From Xanthomonas dyei (GTDB lineage: Bacteria; Pseudomonadota; Gammaproteobacteria; Xanthomonadales; Xanthomonadaceae), in NCBI RefSeq assembly GCF_002939865.1, contig NZ_MDEE01000003.1, positions 119,585 to 183,584 on the forward strand: 64,000 nucleotides of DNA. The letters are read 5' to 3'. Below, piece by piece: positions 45,027 through 54,993 of the stretch (the first letter of the stretch is position 1; each line of letters starts with the position of its first letter). The notes beneath the pieces were generated by a model that worked only from the letters and a program-made list of their open reading frames with translations, was not told where the DNA came from and ran no database searches. The position numbers were made by a program, and so were the translations under genes.

Positions 45027-45776
45027 GTGACCCGCAAACTCGTACTGCTGCGCCATGGCCAGAGCCAATGGAACCTGGACAACCGTTTCACCGGCTGGGT
45101 GGATGTGGACCTCACCGAGCAGGGCCGCCAGGAAGCTACCGCGGCCGGCAAGCTGATGAAGGACGAAGGGCTGCAGTTCGATGTCGCCCACACCTCGGTG
45201 CTCAAGCGCGCCATCCACACGTTGCAGGGCGCGTTGAAGGAGCTCGATCAGGACTGGCTGCCGATGTCCAAGAGTTGGCGCCTCAACGAGCGCCATTATG
45301 GCGGCCTGCAGGGGCTGGACAAGGCCGAAACCGCGGCCAAGCACGGCGAAGAGCAGGTCAAGATCTGGCGCCGTTCGTATGACATCCCGCCGCCGGCAAT
45401 GGACGTCAACGATCCGGGGCACCCGTGCCACGACCGTCGCTACGCCACGCTGGATCGCAATGCATTGCCGGGCACCGAGTCGCTGGCGACCACGCTGGTG
45501 CGCGTGTTGCCGTACTGGCACGACGCGATCGCGCCGCAGTTGAAGGCCGGGCAGACCGTACTGGTGACCGCGCACGGCAACTCGCTGCGCGCGCTGTACA
45601 AATACCTCAACGCTGTCTCCAACGAGCAGATCCTGGAGCTCAACATCCCCACCGGCATTCCGTTGCTGTTCGAGCTGGACGACGAGCTGCAGGTGCAGAG
45701 TTTCCGTTACCTGGGCGACCCTGAAGCGGCCAAGCGCGCTGCCGAAGCAGTGGCCAATCAGGGCAAGGCGAAGTAG
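45027..45776 (+). CDS. gpmA: 2,3-bisphosphoglycerate-dependent phosphoglycerate mutase
   Basis: A 249-residue glycolytic/gluconeogenic enzyme interconverting 3- and 2-phosphoglycerate through a phosphohistidine. [12 protein letters not shown] contains the catalytic His10. [27 protein letters not shown] and [15 protein letters not shown] complete the active site. The start is GTG at 45027. Divergent from endonuclease V; no nearby glycolytic operon. Confidence 0.97.
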   Translation: MTRKLVLLRHGQSQWNLDNRFTGWVDVDLTEQGRQEATAAGKLMKDEGLQFDVAHTSVLKRAIHTLQGALKELDQDWLPMSKSWRLNERHYGGLQGLDKAETAAKHGEEQVKIWRRSYDIPPPAMDVNDPGHPCHDRRYATLDRNALPGTESLATTLVRVLPYWHDAIAPQLKAGQTVLVTAHGNSLRALYKYLNAVSNEQILELNIPTGIPLLFELDDELQVQSFRYLGDPEAAKRAAEAVANQGKAK

Positions 45777-45913
45777 GCCTGTTCCTAATGTCGCGCATTC
45801 ATGCGCGGCGTGGAGTGTCCACAGCGCGGCGAGCGCGCTGCGGCGATTCGACTCGGTACGCCGGGTGCTGCGTGGTTCAGCGCCCGGCGTGCCATGCATG
45901 CAGGGACGACAGG

Positions 45914-46231
45914 ATGTCCGCCAGACGACGACACCAAAAAATGAGCTCCACCTACTGCCGCGCCTATCTGGTCACGGTGGGGATAGTGCTGGCAGGCGCC
46001 AGCGCTGCATTCGGGACGTTGGCCGCTGGCAGCGTCTCCAGCGAGGCCTTGCTGGTGGCGCTGCTGATCTGTGTGATTGGTGTGGCGGTGCTGGCGTTCG
46101 GGTTGTTCGGGCCATCGTCGCAGATGGAGGCATGGGCCAATGCCGCATCCGGGCACGAGGTTGCGCTGGTGCTCATGCTGCTGGCGTATCCGGTGTACCT
46201 GTTGATGGCGCCGTTCTACGCGCGGCGTTGA
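45914..46231 (+). CDS. Small hypothetical membrane protein
   Basis: A 105-residue protein with three predicted helices (YLVTVGIVLAGASAAFGTL, EALLVALLICVIGVAVLAFGLFG, VALVLMLLAYPVYLLMAPF) and a basic N-terminus and C-terminus. AGGGA lies seven bases before the ATG at 45914; ATG 45941 (96 residues) is an alternative. Family not recognised. Confidence 0.65.
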   Translation: MSARRRHQKMSSTYCRAYLVTVGIVLAGASAAFGTLAAGSVSSEALLVALLICVIGVAVLAFGLFGPSSQMEAWANAASGHEVALVLMLLAYPVYLLMAPFYARR

Positions 46232-46500
46232 CGGCATGCGATGGCGCTCGATGCTTGAAGCAGCGTGTTGCGGCGTTGGTGACGGACGCGCACGCAGTGT
46301 GTGGTTGCAATGACTTTCGATCAGGCGCGGCAGCGGACGTTAAGGCGTTGCGGTGCCGCTGCAGTGAGCTGGTGCGGCCGGTTACGGAGTGACTGACGAT
46401 GATGCGAGCGCCGTTTGATGCGCCGCGCTTCGCCAGCGATTCCTGGCGGGCTGTCGACTTTTTTCGACCGCGCATGCGCGGTCATGCCTTGGAGAATTGA

Positions 46501-48603
46501 ATGAAGTTGAGCAAGTTCGCACCGCTGTCGCTTGCGGTGGCCATTGCGGTCACGCTGTCGGCCTGTGGTGCCTCCGAGGACACCGCCAAGGCAGCGCCGG
46601 AGACCAACCGGGCCGCGCCGGCGCGTGTGGATGTCTCCAAACTGGACGCGCCGATCGTGGCGTTCGGCAGCAACGATCTGGATTCGTCCATCAATGCGTG
46701 CCAGGACCTCAACGGCTTCGTCAACGCCAAGTGGCTCAAGGCGAACCCGGTGCCGTCCGATCGCAGCAGCTGGGGCAGCTTCGAAGTGCTTGCCGAGCGC
46801 TCGTTGACCATCCAGCACGCGCTGGTGGAGCAGTTGGCGCGCGGCAATCTGTCGGCCGGCTCGGTGGATGCCAAGATCGCCGACCTGTGGCGGACCGGAT
46901 CGGACGAGGCGGCCATCGATAAGGCCGGCATTACGCCGTTGCAGCCGCAATTGAAGGCCATCGATGCGCTGACCGATGCGCCTGCCGTCGCAGCGTGGCT
47001 ACGCGACAGCTACGCGCAGGGCCAGGGCTTCATGTTCTCGTTCGGTGCCAACGCCGACTACAAGAATTCCGAACAGATGATCGCCTATGCAGGGCAGGGC
47101 GGTCTGGGCCTGCCGGAGAAGGGCTATTACACCGATCCGGCGCAGGCCAAGATCCGCGAGCAGTACGTGGCCTACATCGCGCGCGTGCTGGAGCTGTCCG
47201 GCATTCCCGCCGCGCAGGCGGCCACGCAGGCCAAGGCGGTGATGGCATTCGAGACCCGGCTGGCTGCCGCCTCGCTGTCGCGTATCGAGTTGCGCGACCC
47301 GGCCAAGCGCTACAACCCGGTCGATGTCGCCGGTGCCAACGCAGTGACGCCGCACTTCGACTGGCAGGCGTTCTTCAAAGCGCTCAAGGTGCCGGCCGGC
47401 ACCTTCTCGCTGAGCCAGCCGGGCTACTTCGCCGAGCTCGATGCGATGCTTGCCGACACGCCGGTGGAGACCTGGAAGGCGTACCTGCGTTTCCACAGCA
47501 TCGACGAGGCGGCGCCGTATCTGGCCAAGCCGTTCGAGCAGGCCAACTTCGATTTCTATGCGAAGACGCTGCGTGGCCAGCAGGACATGCTGCCGCGCTG
47601 GAAGCGCACCTTGAATGCGGTCAACGACGCGATGGGCGAGGCGCTGGGCCAGCTGTATGTGCAGTCCGCATTCCCCGCCGAATCGAAGGAGCAGATGCAG
47701 CAGCTGGTGCAGAACCTGTCGGCCGCCTTGAAGGCACGGCTGGAAAAGCTCGACTGGATGAGCGCGGACACCAAACAACGCGCGCTGGAAAAATGGGCCA
47801 GCTTTACGCCCAAGATCGGCTATCCGGATCAATGGCGCGACTGGTCGGGCCTGGAGACGCGTGGCGATGGATTCCTGGCAAATATGCAGGCCGCGCAGGC
47901 ATTCAACTATCGCTACATGCTGGACAAGATCGGCAAGCCGGTCGACAAGCGCGAGTGGCATATGACCCCGCAGACGGTCAACGCGTACTACAACGCCACC
48001 CGCAACGAGATCGTGTTCCCCGCAGCGATCCTGCAGCCGCCGTTCTTCGATCCCAAGGCCGACCCGGCGCTCAATTACGGCGGTATCGGCGCGGTGATCG
48101 GCCACGAGATGATGCATGGCTACGACGACTCCGGCAGCCAGTTCGATGCCAAGGGCAACTTGGACACATGGTGGACCGACGCGGACCGCAAGCTGTTTAC
48201 CCAGCGCACCGATCAGTTGGTGGCGCAGTTCGATGGCTATGAAGCGATTCCCGGTGAGCACGTCAAAGGCAAGCTGACGCTTGGCGAAAACATCGGCGAC
48301 CTGGGCGGCCTGACCGTCGCCTACGATGCCTTGCAGATGGCGCTGAAGGCGCAGCCGGAAGCCAACAAGGACGTCGATGGCCATACCCAGGATCAGCGCT
48401 TTTTCATGAACTGGGCAACGGTGTGGCGTCGCAACTTCACCGATGGCGAACTGCGTGTGCGCTTGAACACCGATCCGCATGCGCCGGCGAATTTCCGCGC
48501 CAATGGCGCGCCGTCCAACATGCCGGCGTTTGCGCAGGCGTTTCAGTGCAGGCCAGGCGATGCGATGGTGCGCGCGGAGAAGGATCGCGTGGCGATCTGG
48601 TAA
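46501..48603 (+). CDS. M13-family (neprilysin-like) zinc metallopeptidase lipoprotein
   Basis: A 700-residue peptidase. A lipoprotein signal ends in TLSAC with Cys near residue 21, so the enzyme is membrane-anchored, facing the periplasm or the surface. The large N-terminal M13 domain (DLNGFVNAKWLK, LGLPEKGYY) is followed by the catalytic domain: NAYYNATRNEIVFPAAILQPPF (split by its own helix), IGHEMMH with zinc ligands at 535-539, and GENIGD with the third ligand Glu596. It ends CRPGDAMVRAEKDRVAIW as in the family. Oligopeptide substrates are expected. Stands alone. Confidence 0.94.
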   Translation: MKLSKFAPLSLAVAIAVTLSACGASEDTAKAAPETNRAAPARVDVSKLDAPIVAFGSNDLDSSINACQDLNGFVNAKWLKANPVPSDRSSWGSFEVLAERSLTIQHALVEQLARGNLSAGSVDAKIADLWRTGSDEAAIDKAGITPLQPQLKAIDALTDAPAVAAWLRDSYAQGQGFMFSFGANADYKNSEQMIAYAGQGGLGLPEKGYYTDPAQAKIREQYVAYIARVLELSGIPAAQAATQAKAVMAFETRLAAASLSRIELRDPAKRYNPVDVAGANAVTPHFDWQAFFKALKVPAGTFSLSQPGYFAELDAMLADTPVETWKAYLRFHSIDEAAPYLAKPFEQANFDFYAKTLRGQQDMLPRWKRTLNAVNDAMGEALGQLYVQSAFPAESKEQMQQLVQNLSAALKARLEKLDWMSADTKQRALEKWASFTPKIGYPDQWRDWSGLETRGDGFLANMQAAQAFNYRYMLDKIGKPVDKREWHMTPQTVNAYYNATRNEIVFPAAILQPPFFDPKADPALNYGGIGAVIGHEMMHGYDDSGSQFDAKGNLDTWWTDADRKLFTQRTDQLVAQFDGYEAIPGEHVKGKLTLGENIGDLGGLTVAYDALQMALKAQPEANKDVDGHTQDQRFFMNWATVWRRNFTDGELRVRLNTDPHAPANFRANGAPSNMPAFAQAFQCRPGDAMVRAEKDRVAIW

Positions 48604-48872
48604 ACGCAGGTGTTTGAACGCTTGCGGCAGTGGTCAAGCGGCCGCTTGTTTGCCGTGCCGACATCAACCGTCAAGGTGGGCGACCGAATACGTCGGCGGA
48701 ATCGGTGCTTGCTCGTCGGCGCAGAGGTGGCCTGGCAGCAGTCGCAGCGATGGCCGCCAACGCAAAACCGCTTGTTTTGCAGGGTTGTTGAGCTCGCTTG
48801 CGTGGCAGCCTCTGCACACGCAGCTCGCTGTGCAGCATCTACACTGCCGCGCTGGCAATTCCGGGCCCGGCA

Positions 48873-50435
48873 GTGACCAAGCGTAACGTCTTTAAATGGA
48901 CCGGCATCGGCATGCTGGTGTTTGTGCTGGGCAGCGCGCTGTCGTTGTATGGCTACGGCCGTTTTGCCGATCGCCAACGCGGCCCGGTGAGTCACGCGTT
49001 ACCGGCGACTGCCGTGGCGACACCGATCGACCGGGTGGTTGCGCCATTGCAGCACGCGCATGCCGACCAGACGGGCATGGTGATCCTGTCCGACAATATC
49101 GATGCCTTTGCGGTGCGTGCGCTCACCGCGCGTGCGGCCGGTCGCAGCCTGGACCTGCAGTACTACATCTGGCATGCCGATTTCACCGGCAACCTGTTGC
49201 ACAACGAGCTGCTGCGCGCGGCCGACCGCGGTGTGCGGGTGCGGTTGCTGCTGGACGACATGAATATCCACGGCAGCGATTCGGTATTGGCGGCGCTCGA
49301 CAGCCACCCGATGATCGAGATCCGACTGTTCAATCCCACCCGCGCGCGCGAAGGCACGCTGATGCGCGGCGTAGAGATGGTGCTGCGTATGTTCAGCATC
49401 AACCGGCGCATGCACAACAAGGCCTGGATTGCCGATGGACGCATTGCGGTGGTGGGTGGGCGCAATGTGGGCGACGAATATTTCGATGCCGCGCGCGATA
49501 CCAATTTCATGGACATGGACGCGGCCGTGATGGGGCCGACGGTGCAGCAGGCCGAACGCAACTTCGATGCGTACTGGAATAGCCCGAATGCCTTGCCGCT
49601 GGCCGCGCTGGTGGCCGCAACGCCTCAGGCGCTGGAAGCGCTGCGCGGCAGCCTGGATGCCGGCATGGCCTCGGCACGCGCGCATCCGTATGTGGAGCGC
49701 TTGCGCCGTTCGCCCAGCGTACAAGCCTTGATGCAGGGCGACCGCCCGGTGCATTGGCTCGCCCATGCGCGCATCGTGTCCGACCCGCCGCAAAAGGCCG
49801 ACGGCGCCGAGCCGCAAGCGGACTGGATGACGCCGGTGTTGATCGGCGAGATGGCGCATGCGCAGCGCGAGTTGAAGGTGATCTCGCCGTACTTCGTGCC
49901 GGGCGATGAGGGCATGCGCTGGATCGGCGATCTGCGTGGGCACAAGGTGCGCGTGAACATCCTGACCAATTCGCTGGCGGCCAACGATGTGGTGGCCGTG
50001 CACAGCGGCTATGCCGATTACCGCGTACCGCTGCTGCAGCAGGGCGTGCGCCTGCATGAGCTCAAGCCGATGGGCAAGCCGGGCGGGAGTCTGTTCGGGT
50101 CCAGCGGTGCCAGCCTGCACACCAAGGCGTTTGTGGTGGACGACACGCGCGGTTTCATCGGCTCGTTCAATCTCGACCCGCGCTCGATGAATCTCAATAC
50201 CGAGATGGGCTTGCTGTTCGAAGACCGCACCGTCACCGCCGAGTTCGAGCGCTTGTACAACCACAAGGTCAGTGCGCCGGTGAGTTACCGGGTCACCCTG
50301 GAACAGGGCGCGTTGCGCTGGCACGACGATGCCGCGCAGCCGCCGCGGATCTGGACGCACGAGCCGGAAGCCAGTGTCTGGCGCCGGAGTGCGGCGAAGG
50401 TGCTTGGGTGGCTGCCGTTGGATTCGCAGCTGTAA
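48873..50435 (+). CDS. Phospholipase D / cardiolipin synthase-like protein
   Basis: A 520-residue protein with one N-terminal membrane anchor (GIGMLVFVLGSALSLYGYG) and two HKD motifs: HNKAWIAD (H181, K183, D188, followed by GGRNVGDEYFD) and HTKAFVVD (H416, K418, D423, followed by GSFNLDPRS). It belongs to the ClsC/YmdC-like group. In E. coli, ClsC makes cardiolipin from phosphatidylethanolamine and phosphatidylglycerol; that partner gene (ymdB-like) is absent here. The start is GTG at 48873, giving the membrane anchor. Confidence 0.88.
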   Translation: MTKRNVFKWTGIGMLVFVLGSALSLYGYGRFADRQRGPVSHALPATAVATPIDRVVAPLQHAHADQTGMVILSDNIDAFAVRALTARAAGRSLDLQYYIWHADFTGNLLHNELLRAADRGVRVRLLLDDMNIHGSDSVLAALDSHPMIEIRLFNPTRAREGTLMRGVEMVLRMFSINRRMHNKAWIADGRIAVVGGRNVGDEYFDAARDTNFMDMDAAVMGPTVQQAERNFDAYWNSPNALPLAALVAATPQALEALRGSLDAGMASARAHPYVERLRRSPSVQALMQGDRPVHWLAHARIVSDPPQKADGAEPQADWMTPVLIGEMAHAQRELKVISPYFVPGDEGMRWIGDLRGHKVRVNILTNSLAANDVVAVHSGYADYRVPLLQQGVRLHELKPMGKPGGSLFGSSGASLHTKAFVVDDTRGFIGSFNLDPRSMNLNTEMGLLFEDRTVTAEFERLYNHKVSAPVSYRVTLEQGALRWHDDAAQPPRIWTHEPEASVWRRSAAKVLGWLPLDSQL

Positions 50436-51222
50436 GACTTGCCGGCGCATGCGCAAGTAGCGCATGTCGAACGCTTACGGTGACGTGTTGCGGCTGACAA
50501 CAACGACGGCGCTCACCGCCAGGCAGGCGCGTCCGCTGCTCGCTGCGGCATGTACCACGCGTACATGCCGGTTGTGAGCGCACGTTGCAAACCCGGCTGA
50601 CGATGGCTTGCTACGTGGTGTTTCCGCTCTTAGTGCAGGCGGTAATAGAGAGCGTTGTATTCCACGCTCGTCTGCGCATTGCTTGCAGCGCGGTGAGGAA
50701 CCGATGGCGCGAGCAAGGCTGCACGCGCCTGTGCCCAGTCGGGGCGAAGCTCTGCTTGTGGGCACTGCATGGCAGGCAGCTGTTGCAGCTGTGACCGGTC
50801 GCAGTGTGCGTCCTCGATGCCATCGGCAGCGGGTGCTACCAATCCAGCACAGCGGATATTGGCGCCTGCCTCGATCACGGGGTCGACAATGACCGAGTCC
50901 ACACTGACCGGATCGATAAACAGACCGTCGTTGAGATCGCGCGTCGTCATGGTGCACCTCCGGTCCCGGGACGGCGATACCGCCGCCTCGGGTGACCCGC
51001 GCAATGCTGGGTCTTCAATCAAGTTAGCGGCAGCGACGGCGAATCTTTAGGTTGCCCTGCACGCCAATACAGCGGCGGTGTGGCCTGTGGTTGGAAGACA
51101 TGGCCTGCGTGGCGGACACCGGGATACCGCGTTTGCCGCAGTCTCCGTGCGCTATGAGGTGGTGCCTGCGCACGTTCGTCTGCCACATCGATGGCGGTGC
51201 CGGTGCGCTTGCGGGGCGGCGC
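50436..51222. other. Intergenic region with one hypothetical gene
   Basis: Between the phospholipase D-like gene and the 3' end of the chemotaxis operon. Apart from the leftward hypothetical gene at 50630-50950 I find no supported ORF, no terminator with a T-run after cheB and no repeat. Confidence 0.5.
50630..50950 (-). CDS. Hypothetical protein
   Basis: A 106-residue frame starting MTTRDLNDGLFIDPV. The ATG at 50950 is preceded by ACCGGAGGTGCACC, a strong ribosome-binding site, which is why I keep it; the frame is also open for 24 codons upstream. The product is acidic, contains a Val/Asp-rich stretch (PVSVDSVIVDPVIEAG), has no signal peptide or membrane segment, and matches no family I know. 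It is on the same strand as, and downstream of, the chemotaxis operon, but 270 bases away. Confidence 0.5.
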   Translation of the reverse strand: MTTRDLNDGLFIDPVSVDSVIVDPVIEAGANIRCAGLVAPAADGIEDAHCDRSQLQQLPAMQCPQAELRPDWAQARAALLAPSVPHRAASNAQTSVEYNALYYRLH

Positions 51223-52332
51223 CTACTGCAGCTGCGTCACGATCTCCCGCGCCATTGCGCCCAGCGGCAGGATACGATCCGCACCGCCGCGCTTGATGGC
51301 TTCCTTGGGCATGCCGAACACGATGCTGGTGTGTTCGTCCTGCGCCACCGTGCGCGCGCCGGCCTGGCGCATTTCCAGCAGGCCGGCGGCGCCGTCGTCG
51401 CCCATGCCGGTCATGATGATGCCGAGCGCATTGCTGCCGGCCGCACGCGCGGCAGAGCGGAACAGCACATCCACCGACGGGCGGTGCCGGTTGACCGGCG
51501 GGCCTTCCACCACCTCGACGAAATATTGCGCGCCACTGCGGCGCAGCAGCAGGTGTTTGCCGCCCGGTGCGATCAACGCGCGCCCCGGCATCACGCGGTC
51601 GTTGTTGGCGGCCTCTTTCACTGCGATCTGGCACAGACTGTTGAGGCGTGCGGCGAAGGCGGCGGTGAATTTCTCCGGCATGTGCTGCACGATCACGATG
51701 CCCGGGCACACGCGCGGCAGGGCGGTGAGCACTTCTTCCAGCGCCTGGGTGCCGCCGGTGGAGGTGCCGATGGCGACGATGCGCTCGGTGGTCTGCGCCA
51801 ACGCACGCCCGGTCTGCGCCGGCAGGATGACGTCGGCGGTGTGTTTGACCTCCGCTTCCAGCGGCACGGCAGTGACGCGTGCGGCCAGCCGCTTGACGTT
51901 GGCGCGTGCGGCGCTGCGTACGGTGGCGACCAGCTCGTCGGCCGAATCGGTGAGGAACTGCTTCAAGCCCAGGTGCGGTTTTGTCACCACTGCCACCGCG
52001 CCGGCGGCCAGCGCATCCATGGTCACGCGCGCGCCTTTTTCGGTGAGCGTGGAGCAGATCACCACCGGGGTGGGGCGCTCGCTCATGATCTTGCGCAGGA
52101 AGGTGATGCCGTCCATGCGTGGCATTTCCACGTCCAGCACGATGACATCCGGCCACTGCTGGCGCATCTTTTCGATGGCCAGCAACGGATCTGCGGCAGT
52201 GGCGATCACCTCGATGCCGGGCGCCTCGTTGAGCACCCCCACCAGGACCTGGCGTACCACCGCCGAATCGTCGACCACCATGGCCTTGATGGTGTTGGGG
52301 TTGGTGACGGGGCGATTGAACGCTGTGGACAC
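51223..52332 (-). CDS. cheB: Chemotaxis protein-glutamate methylesterase/deamidase CheB
   Basis: A 369-residue response-regulator methylesterase that removes methyl groups from MCP glutamates during adaptation. The receiver domain has the acidic pair VVDDS, phosphorylation site Asp67 in [11 protein letters not shown], and the KPHLG lysine. The C-terminal esterase has the Ser in [11 protein letters not shown], the His in VQHMPEKF, and the Asp in [11 protein letters not shown]. The start is GTG at 52332, 14 bases after the cheR stop. Last gene of the operon. Confidence 0.97.
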   Translation of the reverse strand: MSTAFNRPVTNPNTIKAMVVDDSAVVRQVLVGVLNEAPGIEVIATAADPLLAIEKMRQQWPDVIVLDVEMPRMDGITFLRKIMSERPTPVVICSTLTEKGARVTMDALAAGAVAVVTKPHLGLKQFLTDSADELVATVRSAARANVKRLAARVTAVPLEAEVKHTADVILPAQTGRALAQTTERIVAIGTSTGGTQALEEVLTALPRVCPGIVIVQHMPEKFTAAFAARLNSLCQIAVKEAANNDRVMPGRALIAPGGKHLLLRRSGAQYFVEVVEGPPVNRHRPSVDVLFRSAARAAGSNALGIIMTGMGDDGAAGLLEMRQAGARTVAQDEHTSIVFGMPKEAIKRGGADRILPLGAMAREIVTQLQ

Positions 52333-52346
52333 AGGAGATCCCTGAC

Positions 52347-53153
52347 TCAGGCTTTGCGGAAGATCGACGGTGCCACCTGGGTGAGATCGATATCGAGCTC
52401 GCTCAAGCTTTCCGAATGGCCGATGCAGAAGTGTCCGCCCGGTTTTAGGTTGGCCAGCACCCGCAAGATCACTTCGCGCTTGGTCTGGCCATTGAAATAG
52501 ATCATCACGTTGCGCAGGAAGATCACATCGAAGCTGCCCAGCATCGGGAGGGCAGCGTTGAGATTGGCATGCACGAACTTGACCCGCTCGCGCAGGCGGC
52601 GCTCCACCAGCAGGGTGCCGGCGTATTCACCCTGGCCGCGCAGGCAGTAACGCTTGAGATAGGCCTGCGGAATGCCGTCGATGCGCTGCAGGGCGTAATG
52701 CCCGCTGCGGGCCTTGGCTACCACACGGCTGCTGATGTCGGTGCCGACCACCTCGAATGCACGGCCTTGCAGGGTGTCGTCCAGCACCATCGCCATGCTG
52801 TAAGCCTCTTCGCCGCTGGAACTGGCCGCGCTCCAGCAACGGAACGGCAAGCCGCCGCGGTGCTCGCCGGCCAGTTTGCGTAGCAGGTCGAAGTGCTTGG
52901 GCTCGCGAAAGAAATAGGTTTCGTTGGTGGTGAGCAGATCGATCGCGGTCTGGATCTCCTCGCGGTCCTGGCGGCTTTCCAGCAACTGCAGATACTGCGT
53001 GTAGCTACTGAACTGATGTTCGCGCAGACGCTTGCCCAGGCGGCCGCACAACATGGCTTTTTTGCCCGACGAAATGCTGATGCCGGCAGCTTCGAAGATG
53101 AAACGCTGGAAGCGCCCGAACTCCTGTTCGGTGATGGCGGTAGCGGTATCCAT
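52347..53153 (-). CDS. cheR: Chemotaxis protein methyltransferase CheR
   Basis: A 268-residue S-adenosylmethionine-dependent enzyme that methylates MCP glutamates. The alpha-helical N-terminal domain includes [35 protein letters not shown] and [16 protein letters not shown] form the SAM pocket; LRNVMIYFN and [10 protein letters not shown] complete it. The ATG at 53153 lies four bases after the preceding gene's stop. Confidence 0.97.
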   Translation of the reverse strand: MDTATAITEQEFGRFQRFIFEAAGISISSGKKAMLCGRLGKRLREHQFSSYTQYLQLLESRQDREEIQTAIDLLTTNETYFFREPKHFDLLRKLAGEHRGGLPFRCWSAASSSGEEAYSMAMVLDDTLQGRAFEVVGTDISSRVVAKARSGHYALQRIDGIPQAYLKRYCLRGQGEYAGTLLVERRLRERVKFVHANLNAALPMLGSFDVIFLRNVMIYFNGQTKREVILRVLANLKPGGHFCIGHSESLSELDIDLTQVAPSIFRKA

Positions 53154-53157
53154 CGGC

Positions 53158-54441
53158 TCAGGCCACATCCGCATTGCTGGGGAGCATGTTGTCGCTCAAT
53201 CGGGCGATGCGCACGGCATGTTCGCGCCACCACTCCGACAGCATCGGCCCGGGCATCGGTGATCCCATCAGATAGCCTTGCGCCAGATCGCAGCCCAGCT
53301 CACGCAGCAGGCGCCAATCGTCCTGGGTTTCCACGCCTTCGGCCACGGCGGTCAGGTTCAGGCGATGGGCCAGCTCCAGCGTGGATTCGAGCACGGTGCG
53401 CTGGCTGCGGCTGCGATGCGCGGCCTGCACGAAGCTGCGGTCCAGCTTGAGTTCGGTGAACGGGATGCTGGCCAGCCGCTGCAACGAGGAAAAGCCGGTG
53501 CCGTAATCGTCGATGGACAATCCGAAGCCACGCAGGCGCAGGCGCGCGAGCATGCTCAATGCATTGGCCGGCTCCACGATGGCGCTTTCGGTGAGCTCAA
53601 GCACCAGATCGCCCGGCGTTAGTCCGTTGTCGGCCAGCTTGCCGCACAGGTGCTCCAGGAAATCCTCTTCGCCCAGTAGATTGGGCGACAGGTTCAAGGC
53701 CAGCGTGAGTTGCAGGCCTTCTGCGCGCCAATCCACCAACTGCGCAACCGCCTTGTCGATCACCTGTTGGGTGAGTGCATGAATCAGACCTTCGCGCTCG
53801 GCCAGCGGAATGAAACGGTCCGGTCCGATCATGTCGCCTTGCGGGCGACGCCACCGTGCCAACGCTTCCACGCCGCGCAGGCGGCCATCGCGCAGATCCA
53901 GCTTGGGCTGATAAGCCACGCGAATTTCGCCGCGCCGCATCGCACGATCCAGCCGCGAGGCCGCGGCGCTGCCGCTGGACAACAGAGGCGAGGTCGGTAC
54001 CGCGAGCGTGGCGGGCGTTTCGGTAGGCGATGCCGGGACGCAGTCCAGCGTTGTGGCCAGGTCCTGCAGCCGCAACGGTTTTTCCAGTCCTGCCAACACC
54101 CGGACACCGGCGCTGCGGCTGAGCTGCATCACTGCATCGATCAATGCGCCGCCGCGTTGGGAGACCACCACCACCGGGACGCTGTGCTGGCCACGTGCCA
54201 GTGCGTCGAGCAGTTGCACGCCGTCCATGCCCGGCATTTCCAGGTCGATCAACAGCAAAGAGGGCGCCGCGGCACGACTCAACCAGGCGAGCGCGGCATG
54301 GCCATCGCTGGCGCCTTCCACCAGGCTGGCGCCCAGTTGACGGCAGAGTGCCATCGCGTGTTCGCGCTGGACCATGCTGTCGTCAACCACCAACACCGGA
54401 CCGGCCAGCGCGCAGTTGCAGGAGAGAAGCGGAGAATGCAT
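53158..54441 (-). CDS. Response regulator with EAL phosphodiesterase domain
   Basis: A 427-residue protein: receiver domain (residues 14-130; VVDDS, phospho-acceptor Asp66 in LIDLEMPGMDG, Lys in LEKPLR), linker, then an EAL domain (about 165-415) predicted to hydrolyse cyclic di-GMP. The catalytic residues look complete: EAL in GVEALARW, ELTES, DDYGTGFSSL and AEGVET. It lies between cheW and cheR in the operon. There is no CheY, so CheA may phosphorylate it directly and thus couple chemosensing to cyclic di-GMP. A GTG at 54459 could add six residues. Confidence 0.93.
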   Translation of the reverse strand: MHSPLLSCNCALAGPVLVVDDSMVQREHAMALCRQLGASLVEGASDGHAALAWLSRAAAPSLLLIDLEMPGMDGVQLLDALARGQHSVPVVVVSQRGGALIDAVMQLSRSAGVRVLAGLEKPLRLQDLATTLDCVPASPTETPATLAVPTSPLLSSGSAAASRLDRAMRRGEIRVAYQPKLDLRDGRLRGVEALARWRRPQGDMIGPDRFIPLAEREGLIHALTQQVIDKAVAQLVDWRAEGLQLTLALNLSPNLLGEEDFLEHLCGKLADNGLTPGDLVLELTESAIVEPANALSMLARLRLRGFGLSIDDYGTGFSSLQRLASIPFTELKLDRSFVQAAHRSRSQRTVLESTLELAHRLNLTAVAEGVETQDDWRLLRELGCDLAQGYLMGSPMPGPMLSEWWREHAVRIARLSDNMLPSNADVA

Positions 54442-54467
54442 GGGAATCCTGGCGTGCACGGGAAAAG

Positions 54468-54983
54468 TCAGGCCGCCAGGGCGGCGGTGGGTAGCTGCGC
54501 CAACGTGTCGTTGGCCAGCACGGCGTCGGCATCCAGCAGGATCACGAAGCGCTCTTCACGCTTGGCCATGCCCTGGATGAAATCGCGATGGATGCCAGCG
54601 CCGAAGCTGGGCGGGTCGGCGATATCGGCTGGCGCAATCTCCACCACTTCGCTGACCGCATCCACCAGCAGGCCCAGCACCTGGTGCTCACCGCCACGTG
54701 CGATCTCCACGATCACGATGCAGCTGCGTTTGGTGATGGCGCTTGCGCTACGACCGAAGCGCTCCTGCACGTCCATCACCGGCACGACTGCGCCGCGCAG
54801 GTTGATCACCCCGCGCAAGGCAGGCGGCATCATCGGTACCTCGGTCGGGATGCGGTATTCGATGATTTCCTTGATGCCCAGGATGCCAAGTCCGAACATG
54901 TCCCCGCCTAGCGAAAAGGTGAGGTATTGCTGAGGGACGGACGGTGGTGGCGTCCCATCGGTGTCTGCATTGCGCTGTTGCAT
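54468..54983 (-). CDS. cheW: Chemotaxis coupling protein CheW
   Basis: A 171-residue adaptor that links receptors to CheA. The CheW beta-barrel signatures QYLTFSLGGDMFGLGILGIKEII (N-terminal), MPPALRGVINLRGAVVPVMD (the receptor/CheA contact), and VDAVSEVVEI are intact. The ATG at 54983 lies 10 bases after the MCP stop; upstream frame extension overlaps the MCP gene and is a shadow. Confidence 0.97.
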   Translation of the reverse strand: MQQRNADTDGTPPPSVPQQYLTFSLGGDMFGLGILGIKEIIEYRIPTEVPMMPPALRGVINLRGAVVPVMDVQERFGRSASAITKRSCIVIVEIARGGEHQVLGLLVDAVSEVVEIAPADIADPPSFGAGIHRDFIQGMAKREERFVILLDADAVLANDTLAQLPTAALAA

Positions 54984-54993
54984 CGTCGATTCC

